A stretch of DNA of 64,000 bases from CAMLOF01 sp041913045 (lineage in GTDB: Bacteria; Pseudomonadota; Gammaproteobacteria; Burkholderiales; Burkholderiaceae_C), in NCBI GenBank assembly GCA_041913045.1, contig JAYSGB010000022.1:1-64000 (forward strand), read 5' to 3'. The number at the start of each line of letters is the position of its first letter. Position 1 is the stretch's first letter. The position numbers were made by a program, and so were the translations under genes. The notes under the pieces are model-generated. The model made no database searches, was not told the origin of the DNA, and saw nothing but the letters and a program-made list of their open reading frames with translations. This document shows positions 25,377-36,288 of this stretch, piece by piece.

Positions 25377-25841
25377 TCAGCCCAGCGCCTGAATCACTTC
25401 GGGCGGTGCCTGCACCAGCTCGATCAGCACCCCCTCTCCCGCGATCGGGAACTCGTCGTTCGACTTCGGGTGCAGGAAGGTGATGTCGTAACCGGCCGCA
25501 CCCTTGCGGATGCCGCCTGGCGCAAAACGCACGCCCTGCGCGGTGAGCCACTCCACCGCCTTGGGCAGGTCGTCGATCCACAGGCCCACGTGGTTGAGTG
25601 GCGTGGTGTGCACTGCAGGCTTCTTCTCTGGGTCGAGCGGCTGCATCAGGTCCACCTCCACCTTGTAGGGGCCCTGCCCCATCGCGCAGATGTCCTCGTC
25701 CACGTTCTCGCGCTCGCTCTTGAAGGTGCCGGTCACCTCCAGGCCGAGCATGTCCACCCACAGCTTTTGCATGCGGGTCTTGTCGGGCCCGCCGATGGCG
25801 ATCTGCTGGATGCCCAGCACTTTGAAGGGACGTTGGCTCAT
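25377..25841 (-). CDS. Methylmalonyl-CoA epimerase-like VOC protein
   Basis: A 154-residue VOC protein. Metal ligands fit Q12/H-type positions in IQQIAIGGPDKTR, NHVGLWIDD and GVLIELVQAP. It sits directly between propionyl-CoA carboxylase alpha and bioA, overlapping pccA by ATGA. An epimerase that converts (S)- to (R)-methylmalonyl-CoA is the step needed between PccAB and the mutase encoded upstream. Function is assigned from family plus context. Confidence 0.82.
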   Translation of the reverse strand: MSQRPFKVLGIQQIAIGGPDKTRMQKLWVDMLGLEVTGTFKSERENVDEDICAMGQGPYKVEVDLMQPLDPEKKPAVHTTPLNHVGLWIDDLPKAVEWLTAQGVRFAPGGIRKGAAGYDITFLHPKSNDEFPIAGEGVLIELVQAPPEVIQALG

Positions 25842-27889
25842 TTTTCGAATTCCACGATGGGTTGGTCCACCACCAGGGACTCGCCCTTGCTGGCCAGCAC
25901 CTTGGCCACCACACCGTCAGCAGCGGCGAAGAGCACGTTCTCCATCTTCATGGCTTCGATGACGGCCACACGTTCGCCAGCCTGCACCTTCTGGCCCGGC
26001 TGCACCGCAACCTCCACCAGCAGGCCGGGCATGGGCGACAGCACGAACTGGCTCATGTCTGGCGGCGCCTTGAAGGGCATGAGCTGATGCAGTTCGGCCA
26101 TGCGCGGCGACACGACCATGGTCTCCAGCTTGGTGCCGTTGTGCTGCACCACCAGAGCCAGCGGGTTCTTGGCAGAGCCACGCTCCACCTGCGCCACGAA
26201 GGGCTCGCCGTTGACCTCGCCGGTGATGACCACATCGTTCAAGCGCGAGGAAGATGTGATCTTGTAGCGCTTCTCACCCACGGTGACGGAGGCGTAACCC
26301 GTCTCGCCAGCAAACTCGTCCACGTGCACCCGGGTTTGGTTGTGCTTGCCCGTGGGCGACAGGCTAATGACGGTGTAGTCTTGCCCCACCTTCACGCCAT
26401 AACCGGGAAGCTGGCCAGTGATGGTGGTGGTGCGCTCGCGGGACTTGCGGCGCACGAAGGCGGCCAGCGCCACGAGGAAGTCGTTGTCGTCGTGCGGCAC
26501 GTCTTCAGCGCGGAAGCCGCCAGCGTAATGCTGGGCGATGAAGCCGGTGTTGAACTTGCCAGAGACAAAGTCGGGGTGGGCCAGCAGCGCTGCCTGGAAC
26601 GGGATGTTGCTGTTGATGCCGCGAATGACGAAGCCGTTGAGCGCCTCGCGCATTTTCGCGATGGCGTCGTTGCGGTCCTTGCCGTGCACGATGAGCTTGG
26701 CGATCATCGAGTCGTAGAACATCGGGATCTCGCCGCCTTCAAACACGCCGGTGTCCACGCGCACGCCGTACTTGTGGCCCGTGTCGGCCTGCCACATCGT
26801 CTCTTTCGGGGGTGTGAAGCGCACCAGGCGGCCGGTGGAAGGCAGGAAGTTGCGGAAAGGGTCTTCGGCGTTGATGCGGCACTCGATGGCCCAGCCGTCG
26901 CGCTTCACGTCGGCCTGGGTCAGGGGCAGCCTCTCGCCAGCGGCCACGCGGATCATAAGTTCCACCAGGTCCAGCCCGGTGATGCATTCGGTCACCGGGT
27001 GCTCCACCTGCAGGCGGGTGTTCATTTCCAGGAAGTAGAAGTCCTGGTCCTTGCCCACCACGAACTCCACCGTGCCCGCGCTCTGGTACTTCACGGCCTT
27101 GGCCAGCGCCACGGCCTGTTCGCCCATGGCCTTGCGGGTGGCGTCGCTGATGAAGGGGCTGGGCGCCTCCTCGATCACCTTCTGGTGGCGGCGCTGGATG
27201 GAGCATTCGCGCTCGTTCAGGTAGATCACGTTGCCGTGGCTGTCACCGAGGATCTGGATCTCGATGTGGCGCGGCTCCTGCACGAACTTCTCGATGAAGA
27301 TGCGGTCGTCGCCAAAGCTGTTGCGTGCCTCGTTCTGGCAGGCGGTGAAGCCTTCCAGGGCTTCCTTGTCGTTGTAGGCCACGCGCAGGCCCTTGCCGCC
27401 TCCGCCCGCAGACGCCTTGATCATCACCGGGTAGCCGATGCCCTTGGCAATGCCCACGGCCTCTTCTGCCGTGGCGATGGGGTCGTTGTAGCCGGGGATG
27501 GTGTTGACCTTGGCCTCGTTCGCCAGCTTCTTGGAGGCGATCTTGTCGCCCATGGCCGCGATGGAGTGCGCCTTGGGGCCGATGAAGGCGATGCCCTCTT
27601 CCTCGCAACGCTTGGCGAAGGCTTCGTTTTCCGACAGGAAGCCGTAGCCGGGGTGGATGGCCTCGGCGCCGGTCTGCTTGGCGGCGGCGATGATCTTGTC
27701 GGCCACCAGGTAGGACTCGCGCGAAGGCGCCGGGCCCAGCAGCACGGATTCGTCTGCCAGGCGCACGTGGCGCGCTTCCTTGTCGGCTTCGGAATACACC
27801 GCCACGGTGGCAATGCCCATTTTCTTGGCAGTGGCGATGACGCGGCATGCGATCTCACCGCGGTTGGCAATCAGGATTTTCTTGAACAT
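25838..27889 (-). CDS. pccA: Propionyl/acetyl-CoA carboxylase, biotin carboxylase plus carrier subunit
   Basis: A 683-residue alpha subunit. The biotin carboxylase part opens MFKKILIANRGEIACRVI and contains the ATP-grasp segment KASAGGGGKGLR and the EMNTRLQVEHPVTE motif. A linker domain precedes the C-terminal biotinyl domain with EAMKMEN, in which K648 is the biotin site. With PccB it makes (S)-methylmalonyl-CoA. A ribosome site GGAGA precedes the ATG. It lies 323 bases after pccB, across two palindromic repeats. Substrate (propionyl rather than acetyl or 3-methylcrotonyl) is inferred from the mutase and epimerase neighbours. Confidence 0.93.
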   Translation of the reverse strand: MFKKILIANRGEIACRVIATAKKMGIATVAVYSEADKEARHVRLADESVLLGPAPSRESYLVADKIIAAAKQTGAEAIHPGYGFLSENEAFAKRCEEEGIAFIGPKAHSIAAMGDKIASKKLANEAKVNTIPGYNDPIATAEEAVGIAKGIGYPVMIKASAGGGGKGLRVAYNDKEALEGFTACQNEARNSFGDDRIFIEKFVQEPRHIEIQILGDSHGNVIYLNERECSIQRRHQKVIEEAPSPFISDATRKAMGEQAVALAKAVKYQSAGTVEFVVGKDQDFYFLEMNTRLQVEHPVTECITGLDLVELMIRVAAGERLPLTQADVKRDGWAIECRINAEDPFRNFLPSTGRLVRFTPPKETMWQADTGHKYGVRVDTGVFEGGEIPMFYDSMIAKLIVHGKDRNDAIAKMREALNGFVIRGINSNIPFQAALLAHPDFVSGKFNTGFIAQHYAGGFRAEDVPHDDNDFLVALAAFVRRKSRERTTTITGQLPGYGVKVGQDYTVISLSPTGKHNQTRVHVDEFAGETGYASVTVGEKRYKITSSSRLNDVVITGEVNGEPFVAQVERGSAKNPLALVVQHNGTKLETMVVSPRMAELHQLMPFKAPPDMSQFVLSPMPGLLVEVAVQPGQKVQAGERVAVIEAMKMENVLFAAADGVVAKVLASKGESLVVDQPIVEFEK

Positions 27890-27958
27890 AACGGTCTCCT
27901 AAACGGGAGTGAATGTGTTGTTGCTGACATGGTGCGGTGCTGAGCCCGCCCAGGTCAC

Positions 27959-28034
27959 GGTGTGCCTGCCTCCGCTCATGTCCCCCGCCGACCTGCGGCC
28001 GGCTCCTCCTTTACTTCGCTGCGACAGGCACACC
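27959..28034. repeat. Palindromic intergenic repeat, copy B
   Basis: Arms GGTGTGCCTG (27959-27968) and CAGGCACACC (28025-28034) enclose a loop with TGTCCCCCGCCGACCTGCGG and CTCCTCCTTTACTT, the same loop text as copy A. It lies in the 323-base pccB-pccA gap. Apart from this copy and copy C I see nothing else there. Confidence 0.8.
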
Positions 28035-28091
28035 ATGCCCAGGGCTGCGAAGAAGGTGGTTTGCAATACATCGCCATACAAGCCTCCCGGG

Positions 28092-28175
28092 ATCGGGCTG
28101 CCTGGGCGTTTTGCGAAGGTAAAGGAGGAGCGCGAAGCGCGGGGGACACGGAGCAAAACGCCCAGGTAGTCCGAT
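28092..28175. repeat. Palindromic intergenic repeat, copy C (inverted)
   Basis: Arms of 23 bases at 28092-28114 and 28153-28175 match with two mismatches and share CCTGGGCGTTTTGC. The loop AAGGTAAAGGAGGAG...GGGGGACACGGA is the reverse complement of the copy A and B loops. It stands head to head with copy B, 57 bases apart. Confidence 0.82.
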
Positions 28176-28212
28176 CCAGCGCAAGCAGAAGACATCACAC
28201 GCACCATGCAAC

Positions 28213-29745
<1,533 letters not shown>

Positions 29746-29763
29746 GGTGGGGTCTCCAGAAAA

Positions 29764-30768
29764 TCAGTCAAACAGTTCCAGCAGCTGACGCGCTGCGGTG
29801 GATGCGGCCAGGCTACCTTCAAGCACCTGGCGCGTGGTGGTTTCGAGCTGCGCGCGGATGCGCGGGTGCTCGCGAAAACGTTGTTTCAGCCCGGCTTCAA
29901 TGCGCTCCCACATCCAGGCGCGGGCCTGCTGGTGCCGCTTGGCGAACAGGCGGCCATTGGCGGTCTGCAGGCGGCGGAACTCGCTCACCTGCGACCAGAA
30001 GCTGTCCACGCCCTGCCCGTGCAGCGCGCTGATCTGAATGACGTGCGGATGCCAGACATGGGTGTCGTGGTGGGCGTGCTCGGGGTTGCCGTGCAAGCCG
30101 AGCAAGCGCAGAGAGGATGTGATCTGTGCCCGCGCGCGGGTGGCGGCATCGGGGTCGATATCGGCCTTGTTGATGACCACCAGGTCGGCCAGTTCCATTA
30201 CCCCCTTCTTGATGGCTTGCAGGTCGTCCCCGGCGTTGGGCAGTTGCAGCAGGCAGAACATGTCGGTCATGTTGGCCACGGCGGTTTCGCTCTGGCCCAC
30301 GCCCACCGTTTCCACGATGACCACGTCGTACCCGGCGGCTTCGCACACCAGCATGGATTCGCGCGTTTTCTCGGCCACGCCGCCCAAAGTGCCACTACTG
30401 GGGCTGGGGCGGATGTAGGCACGCTCGTTCACCGACAGGTGTTCCATGCGCGTCTTGTCGCCCAGGATGGAGCCGCCCGACACGCTGCTGGACGGGTCTA
30501 CCGCCAGCACCGCCACGCGGTGGCCCAGCCCGATGAGGTGCAGGCCTAGCGCCTCGATGAAAGTGCTTTTGCCCACGCCCGGCACGCCGCTGATGCCCAA
30601 CCGCAGCGCCTTGCCGGTGTGCGGCAGGAGTGCGGTCAGCAGCTCGTCCGCCTGGGCGCGGTGGTCGGCCCGGGTGGATTCGAGCAGCGTGATGGCCTTG
30701 GCCATGGCCCGGCGCTGAACGGCGCCCTGCCCTTGGACGATGCCATCGAAAAGCACGGCAGGATTCAA
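29764..30768 (-). CDS. meaB: Methylmalonyl-CoA mutase-associated GTPase MeaB
   Basis: A 334-residue G3E-family GTPase (formerly called ArgK) that protects and gates the cobalamin mutase. Walker A GISGVPGVGKSTFIEAL is near residue 58. VAVLAVDPSSSVSGGSILGDKTRM, IVETVGVGQSE and NKAD (VVINKADID) complete the GTPase set. The start overlaps the mutase stop by four bases, which supports partnership. Confidence 0.95.
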   Translation of the reverse strand: MNPAVLFDGIVQGQGAVQRRAMAKAITLLESTRADHRAQADELLTALLPHTGKALRLGISGVPGVGKSTFIEALGLHLIGLGHRVAVLAVDPSSSVSGGSILGDKTRMEHLSVNERAYIRPSPSSGTLGGVAEKTRESMLVCEAAGYDVVIVETVGVGQSETAVANMTDMFCLLQLPNAGDDLQAIKKGVMELADLVVINKADIDPDAATRARAQITSSLRLLGLHGNPEHAHHDTHVWHPHVIQISALHGQGVDSFWSQVSEFRRLQTANGRLFAKRHQQARAWMWERIEAGLKQRFREHPRIRAQLETTTRQVLEGSLAASTAARQLLELFD

Positions 30769-32912
30769 GCGACCGCCTTCTTGATCTGCTCCAGCACGTC
30801 CTTGGCGCTGGCGGGAATGGGGGTGCCGGGGCCGTACACGCCCTTGACACCTGCCTCGTACAAAAAGTCGTAGTCCTGGCGCGGAATCACGCCGCCCACG
30901 AAGACGATGATGTCGTCAGCGCCCTGTTTCTTGAGCTCTTCGATGATGGCAGGTACCAGCGTCTTGTGACCTGCGGCGAGCGTGGACACGCCCACGGCGT
31001 GCACGTCGTTCTCAATGGCCTGGCGCGCGCACTCTTCGGGCGTCTGGAACAGCGGGCCCATGTCCACGTCAAAGCCCAAGTCTGCAAACGCGGTGGCCAC
31101 CACCTTGGCGCCCCGGTCGTGGCCGTCCTGCCCCAGCTTGGCGATCATCACGCGCGGGCGGCGGCCCTGCTCCTCGGCAAAGGCAGCAATCTCTTCCTTG
31201 AGTTTTTCCCAGCCCTCGGCCGAATCGTAGGCAGCTGCGTACACCCCGGTCACCTTTTGTGTGTCGGCGCGGTGGCGCCCGAAAACCTTTTCCAGTGCGT
31301 CAGACACCTCGCCCACCGTGGCACGCAGGCGGATGGCGCGGATGGACAGGTCCAGCAGGTTACCACTGCCGCTTTCGGCGGCGGCGGTCAGCGCGTCCAG
31401 CGCCGCCTGCACGGCCGCATTGTCGCGTTTGGCCTTGATGTCCTTCAAGCGCGCAATCTGCTGCTCGCGCACCTTGTGGTTGTCCACCTCCAGAATCTCG
31501 ATCGGGTCTTCCTTGGCCAACTTGTATTTGTTGACACCCACGATCACGTCCTTGCCCGAGTCGATGCGCGCCTGCTTCTCGGCGGCGGCGGCTTCGATCT
31601 TCAGCTTGGCCCAGCCGCTGTCCACGGCCTTGGTCATGCCGCCCATGGCGTCCACTTCCTCGATGATCTTCCAGGCTACATCGGCCATCTGCTGGGTCAG
31701 CGACTCCATCATGTAGCTGCCCGCCCAGGGGTCCACCACGTTGGTGATGTGCGTTTCTTCCTGGATAATGAGCTGCGTGTTGCGCGCGATGCGGGCGCTG
31801 AACTCGGTGGGCAGCGCAATCGCTTCGTCGAAGCTGTTGGTGTGCAGGCTCTGCGTGCCCCCGAACACGGCCGCCATGGCCTCGATGGTGGTGCGCACCA
31901 CGTTGTTGTAGGGGTCCTGCTCCGTCAGGCTCCAGCCGCTGGTCTGGCTGTGCGTGCGCAGCATCAGACTCTTGGGGTTCTTGGCGTTGAAGCCCTTCAT
32001 GATGCGGCACCACAGCAGGCGGGCGGCACGCATCTTGGCAATTTCCAGGTAGAAGTTCATGCCCACCGCCCAGAAGAAGCTCAGACGCCCGGCAAAGTCG
32101 TCCACGTCCATGCCTTTGGCAATGGCGGTCTTCACGTATTCCTTGCCGTCCGCCAAGGTGAAGGCCATCTCCAGCGCCTGGTTAGCCCCGGCTTCCTGCA
32201 TGTGGTAGCCGCTGATGCTGATGGAATTGAACTTCGGCATGTTCTTCGATGTGTACTCGATGATGTCGCCGATGATCCGCATGGAGGGCTGGGGCGGGTA
32301 GATGTAGGTGTTGCGGACCATGAACTCCTTGAGGATGTCGTTCTGGATCGTGCCGCTGAGCTGGTCCTGGCCCACGCCCTGCTCTTCAGCCGCCACCACG
32401 TAGCCTGCCAGCACTGGCAGCACGGCGCCGTTCATGGTCATGGACACGCTCACCTTGTCCAGCGGAATGCCGTCGAACAGGATCTTCATGTCCTCCACAC
32501 TGTCGATGGCCACGCCCGCCTTGCCCACGTCACCAAAGACGCGGGGGTGGTCGCTGTCGTAACCCCGGTGGGTGGCCAGGTCGAACGCCACGGACACGCC
32601 CTGCCCGCCTGCCGCCAGCGCCTTGCGGTAGAACGCGTTGGATTCCTCCGCCGTGGAAAAACCCGCGTACTGGCGGATGGTCCAGGGCCGCACGGCGTAC
32701 ATGGTGGCCTGGGGACCACGGATGAAGGGCTCGAAGCCGGGCAGCGTGTTGGTGTACGGCAGGCCCTGCACGTCTTGTGCGGTGTACAGCGGCTTGACGG
32801 CGATGCCATCTGGCGTCACCCAGTCTAAAGTGTCCAGCGGGCGGTCTTTGAGGGACTTGGCCGCGGCCTTTTCCCAGTCGGACAGTGTGGCGGGCTTGAA
32901 CTCGGACGTCAT
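30765..32912 (-). CDS. scpA: Methylmalonyl-CoA mutase (adenosylcobalamin-dependent)
   Basis: A 715-residue single-chain mutase that converts (R)-methylmalonyl-CoA to succinyl-CoA. The catalytic barrel includes RPWTIRQYAGFSTAEESNAF and RTHSQTSGWSLTEQDPYNN. The C-terminal B12 domain has GQDGHDRGA with H598 as the lower cobalt ligand. I use ATG 32912 (MTSEFKPATL), which has AGGTG at good spacing, over a GTG at 32921. First gene of the propionate-biotin run and divergent from a GntR gene. Confidence 0.95.
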   Translation of the reverse strand: MTSEFKPATLSDWEKAAAKSLKDRPLDTLDWVTPDGIAVKPLYTAQDVQGLPYTNTLPGFEPFIRGPQATMYAVRPWTIRQYAGFSTAEESNAFYRKALAAGGQGVSVAFDLATHRGYDSDHPRVFGDVGKAGVAIDSVEDMKILFDGIPLDKVSVSMTMNGAVLPVLAGYVVAAEEQGVGQDQLSGTIQNDILKEFMVRNTYIYPPQPSMRIIGDIIEYTSKNMPKFNSISISGYHMQEAGANQALEMAFTLADGKEYVKTAIAKGMDVDDFAGRLSFFWAVGMNFYLEIAKMRAARLLWCRIMKGFNAKNPKSLMLRTHSQTSGWSLTEQDPYNNVVRTTIEAMAAVFGGTQSLHTNSFDEAIALPTEFSARIARNTQLIIQEETHITNVVDPWAGSYMMESLTQQMADVAWKIIEEVDAMGGMTKAVDSGWAKLKIEAAAAEKQARIDSGKDVIVGVNKYKLAKEDPIEILEVDNHKVREQQIARLKDIKAKRDNAAVQAALDALTAAAESGSGNLLDLSIRAIRLRATVGEVSDALEKVFGRHRADTQKVTGVYAAAYDSAEGWEKLKEEIAAFAEEQGRRPRVMIAKLGQDGHDRGAKVVATAFADLGFDVDMGPLFQTPEECARQAIENDVHAVGVSTLAAGHKTLVPAIIEELKKQGADDIIVFVGGVIPRQDYDFLYEAGVKGVYGPGTPIPASAKDVLEQIKKAVA

Positions 32913-32948
32913 GTGAGGCACCTGTGCTTGTGATCTTGGACGGACCGC

Positions 32949-32981
32949 ATTCTACATCATTCATAATTATTGATGCAGAAT
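32949..32981. promoter_or_regulatory. Near-palindromic operator between mutase and GntR genes
   Basis: A 33-base imperfect palindrome with half-sites ATTCTACATCA and TGATGCAGAAT, centred in the AT-rich 113-base gap. Size, symmetry and place fit a GntR/FCD dimer site acting on both divergent promoters. Confidence 0.65.
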
Positions 32982-33025
32982 TCAAAGTAAAGTACCATTA
33001 CACTCCGAGCCGACCTTACACCGCC

Positions 33026-33673
33026 ATGTCCGCCATTTCTCTCACCCCTCGCGCCCTGTATGAAGAAGTTGCCGAACTGCTGCGGCAGCGCATCTTCAAC
33101 CGCGAGCTGGCACCGGGCAGCTGGATAGACGAGCTCAAGATCGCCGAGGAATTCGGCATCAGCCGCACGCCCCTGCGCGAAGCGCTGAAGGTGCTGGCCG
33201 CCGAAGGCCTGGTGACCATGAAGGTGCGCCGGGGCGCCTACGTCACCGAAGTATCTGAACAAGACTTGCGCGAGGTTTACGAGCTGTTGTCGCTGCTCGA
33301 ATCGGACGCGGCAGGTGCCGTGTGCCAGCGCGCCACCGGGGCCGAACTGGCCGAACTGCAGGCGCTTCACCAGGAACTGGAACAGGCCGCCGACCCGAAA
33401 ACCGGCTCACGCGAACGCTTCTTTGCCCTGAACGAAGCCTTCCACCTGCGCCTGCTGGAACTGGCGGGCAACCGCTGGCGCAAGCAAATGGTGGCCGACC
33501 TGCGCAAAGTGATGAAGCTCAACCGCCACAGCTCGCTGTTCAAGTCAGGGCGCATTGAGGAATCGCTGAAGGAGCACCAGGCGATTCTGGCTGCCATCTT
33601 GAAGCGCGACGCCGAGCAAGCCGTGCAACGGGTTAAGACCCACTTCGCCAACGGTCTACAAGCCGCAGCCTGA
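33026..33673 (+). CDS. GntR-family (FCD subfamily) transcriptional regulator
   Basis: A 215-residue regulator. The N-terminal winged helix is clear (LRQRIFNRELAPGSWIDEL, EEFGISRTPLREALKVLAAEGLV). The all-helical FCD ligand domain follows (LREVYELLSLLESDAAG, then FHLRLLELAGN). I chose ATG 33026; the longer frame passes through the operator. It is divergent from the methylmalonyl-CoA mutase operon across a palindrome, so it probably controls propionate breakdown and, through read-through, biotin synthesis. Confidence 0.9.
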   Translation: MSAISLTPRALYEEVAELLRQRIFNRELAPGSWIDELKIAEEFGISRTPLREALKVLAAEGLVTMKVRRGAYVTEVSEQDLREVYELLSLLESDAAGAVCQRATGAELAELQALHQELEQAADPKTGSRERFFALNEAFHLRLLELAGNRWRKQMVADLRKVMKLNRHSSLFKSGRIEESLKEHQAILAAILKRDAEQAVQRVKTHFANGLQAAA

Positions 33674-33747
33674 ACCCGTACTTTCCCTCTGTAACCAAAC
33701 CGTAACCTGTGCCTAGAATGGGCCGCCCCACCAAAGGGGCTTTGCCC

Positions 33748-36276
33748 ATGACGAGTTACACAGCCCCACCAACGGCCGCCAACAACCAGAAAGCCACCCA
33801 GCAGACCCTGCTGGAATACCAAGCCATCCTAGAAAACGCGTCGGTAGGCATCATCTTCACCCGCGGTCAACGGGTGGAACATTGCAATCCACGCGCGTCC
33901 GCCATCTATGGCTGGCCTCACGGCGAGTTGGAAGGCCAGCACGGTTCGGTGTTTTATCTGTCCCCCGAAGACTACGCAAACATCGGGCGAATCGCCTACC
34001 CCCTGCTCTCTTCAGGGCAGTTGCTCGACCACGAAATGCCGATGCGCCGCAAAGACGGCGGCATTGTCTACTGCCACATACGTGCCAAGGCCATCAACCC
34101 CGAGAAAACATCCGAAGGGACGATCTGGATCGTGGAGGACGTGGGTGAACGTCGGCGCGCCGAGGCCGAGTTGCAGGACCTTCTGCTCAAGCAGCACGCG
34201 ATCCTGGAAAACGCGTCCGTCGGCATCCTTTTCACTCAGGATGGAGTGATCGTGCATTGCAACCCCCGCATGGAGGCGATCTACGGCTGGCCCCACGGCT
34301 CGCTGGTCGGACGCAAGAGCGAGGTGTTTTTCTGCGACACGCAAGACTACGAAACCTTCGGCCGGACCGTTGCTCCCACACTGACGGCAGGCGGTTTGGT
34401 GGATATTGAATGGCGCAACGTGCGCAAAGACGGCTCGACGCTGTGGAGCCGACATCTCGCCAAGGCATTGACTGGCCAGGACGGAGAGCACAGCACCATC
34501 TGGATCAGCGAGGACATCACCGAGCGCAAGAAGATCGAGCAAGACCTGGCAACGGCCCACAGAGACCTGGAGCAGCGCGTGCACGAACGCACTGCAGAGC
34601 TGGAAAAAGCCAATCAGCAGCTGGACGCGATGATCCAAAGCTCGCCCCTGGCCATTTACGCGCGCGACCGCAAAAGCATCGTCACCAGCTGGAACCCCGC
34701 TGCCGAGCGCATGTTTGGCTGGTCAGCCGATGAAATCATTGGCAGGCGCATGCCCTCTGTTCCGCCAGACCGCATACACGAATTCAACGACTTGCTGAGG
34801 CGCGTGCTTTCTGGCGAGACACTGATGCAGACCGAGCTGGTGCGCCAGCGGCGCGACGGCAAGACCATCTACCTGGACATGACACTGGCGCCCATGCGCG
34901 ACAGCGCAGGCTGCATTACCGGCTACCTGACGATTGCCGCAGACGTCACCGAACAGAAAAAAGCTGAACAGCAGGTGGAGTTTCTGGCGTACCACGATGC
35001 GCTGACGGGCCTGCCCAACCGCATGCTGCTGCAGGACCGTTTGAACCAGGCCACGGCCCACGCCGAGCGGACTGGCACCCATGTGGCGATGATGTTTCTG
35101 GACCTGGACAACTTCAAGCAGATCAACGACACACTAGGCCACGCATGTGGCGACCTGCTGCTCAAGGAAGTGACCGCCCGCCTGAAAGACTGCGTGCGCG
35201 ACACCGACACCATCAGCCGCCAGGGTGGTGACGAATTCGTGGTGGTGCTGCGCGACCTGCCCGACAGCCAGGCCGCGGTGCCCGTGCTCGACAAGATCAT
35301 GGTGCAGATGCAAAAACCCGTGCGCATTGAGGGCAGCGAGCTCACCACCTCGGTTTCCATCGGCGTGGCGCTGTTCCCTGACGACGGCAGGACGTTCGAC
35401 ACGCTGCTGAAGAAGGCCGACATGGCGATGTACCGCGCCAAGGAGGTGGGCCGCAACACCTACCACTTCTTCAACGAGGAAATGAGCACCCAGGCCAGCG
35501 AGCACCTGGCTTTGCGCAGCGGCCTGCGCCGCGCGCTGGACAACGGGGAGCTGGAACTGCACTACCAGCCCCAGGTGCAGCTGGGTACCGGGCGCGTCAT
35601 TGGCGCCGAGGCCCTGCTGCGCTGGAACGCGCCGGGTGAAGGCATGATCATGCCGGGCCGGTTCATTGCCATTGCAGAGGAAAGCGGGCTGATCGTGCCC
35701 ATTGGTGAGTGGGTCATCATGGAAGCCTGCCGCCAGGCCAGCGCCTGGCGTGCCGCAGGCTTGCCTGATATCTGTGTGGCCATCAACCTGTCTGCGGTTC
35801 AGTTCCGCCGGGGCAATGTAGAGCAAACGGTGCTGCGTGCACTGGAAGCCACCGGCCTGCCGCCCGACTGCCTGGAGCTGGAACTGACCGAATCCATCAT
35901 GCTGCAGAACGTGGAGCAGGTGCTGGCCACCGTGCGCCGCCTCAAGCTGCTGGGGGTCAAGCTATCCATCGACGACTTTGGCACGGGATATTCCAGCCTC
36001 TCCTACCTCAAGCGCTTCGAAGTTGACAAGCTCAAGATTGACCAGTCCTTCATCCGCGACCTGGCCAGCGACCCGGACGACGCCGCCATCGTGCGCGCAG
36101 TGATCCAGATGGCGCACAGCCTGAACCTCAAAACCATTGCCGAAGGCGTGGAAACCGACGACATACGCCACATGTTGCGCGTGTTCCAGTGCGACGAGGC
36201 GCAAGGTTACCTGTTCGCCCGCCCCATGCCTGCCACTGAATTCACGCGCTTTCTTTCCAGCAAGCGCGACACCTGA
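33748..36276 (+). CDS. Triple-PAS GGDEF-EAL cyclic-di-GMP protein
   Basis: An 842-residue soluble protein. Two PAS domains (about 20-125 and 145-255) are near duplicates; both open with a Q-AILENASVGI segment and share IYGWPHG. A coiled coil follows (about 265-295), then a third PAS (300-410). The GGDEF site is intact at 493-497, with an RxxD inhibitory site five residues before it (RDTD). The EAL site is at 621-623, with DDFGTGYSSLSYL further on. Both synthesis and hydrolysis of c-di-GMP are possible. ATG 33748 is chosen over a GTG at 33709. Confidence 0.93.
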   Translation: MTSYTAPPTAANNQKATQQTLLEYQAILENASVGIIFTRGQRVEHCNPRASAIYGWPHGELEGQHGSVFYLSPEDYANIGRIAYPLLSSGQLLDHEMPMRRKDGGIVYCHIRAKAINPEKTSEGTIWIVEDVGERRRAEAELQDLLLKQHAILENASVGILFTQDGVIVHCNPRMEAIYGWPHGSLVGRKSEVFFCDTQDYETFGRTVAPTLTAGGLVDIEWRNVRKDGSTLWSRHLAKALTGQDGEHSTIWISEDITERKKIEQDLATAHRDLEQRVHERTAELEKANQQLDAMIQSSPLAIYARDRKSIVTSWNPAAERMFGWSADEIIGRRMPSVPPDRIHEFNDLLRRVLSGETLMQTELVRQRRDGKTIYLDMTLAPMRDSAGCITGYLTIAADVTEQKKAEQQVEFLAYHDALTGLPNRMLLQDRLNQATAHAERTGTHVAMMFLDLDNFKQINDTLGHACGDLLLKEVTARLKDCVRDTDTISRQGGDEFVVVLRDLPDSQAAVPVLDKIMVQMQKPVRIEGSELTTSVSIGVALFPDDGRTFDTLLKKADMAMYRAKEVGRNTYHFFNEEMSTQASEHLALRSGLRRALDNGELELHYQPQVQLGTGRVIGAEALLRWNAPGEGMIMPGRFIAIAEESGLIVPIGEWVIMEACRQASAWRAAGLPDICVAINLSAVQFRRGNVEQTVLRALEATGLPPDCLELELTESIMLQNVEQVLATVRRLKLLGVKLSIDDFGTGYSSLSYLKRFEVDKLKIDQSFIRDLASDPDDAAIVRAVIQMAHSLNLKTIAEGVETDDIRHMLRVFQCDEAQGYLFARPMPATEFTRFLSSKRDT

Positions 36277-36288
36277 GCGCTTTCTGAC

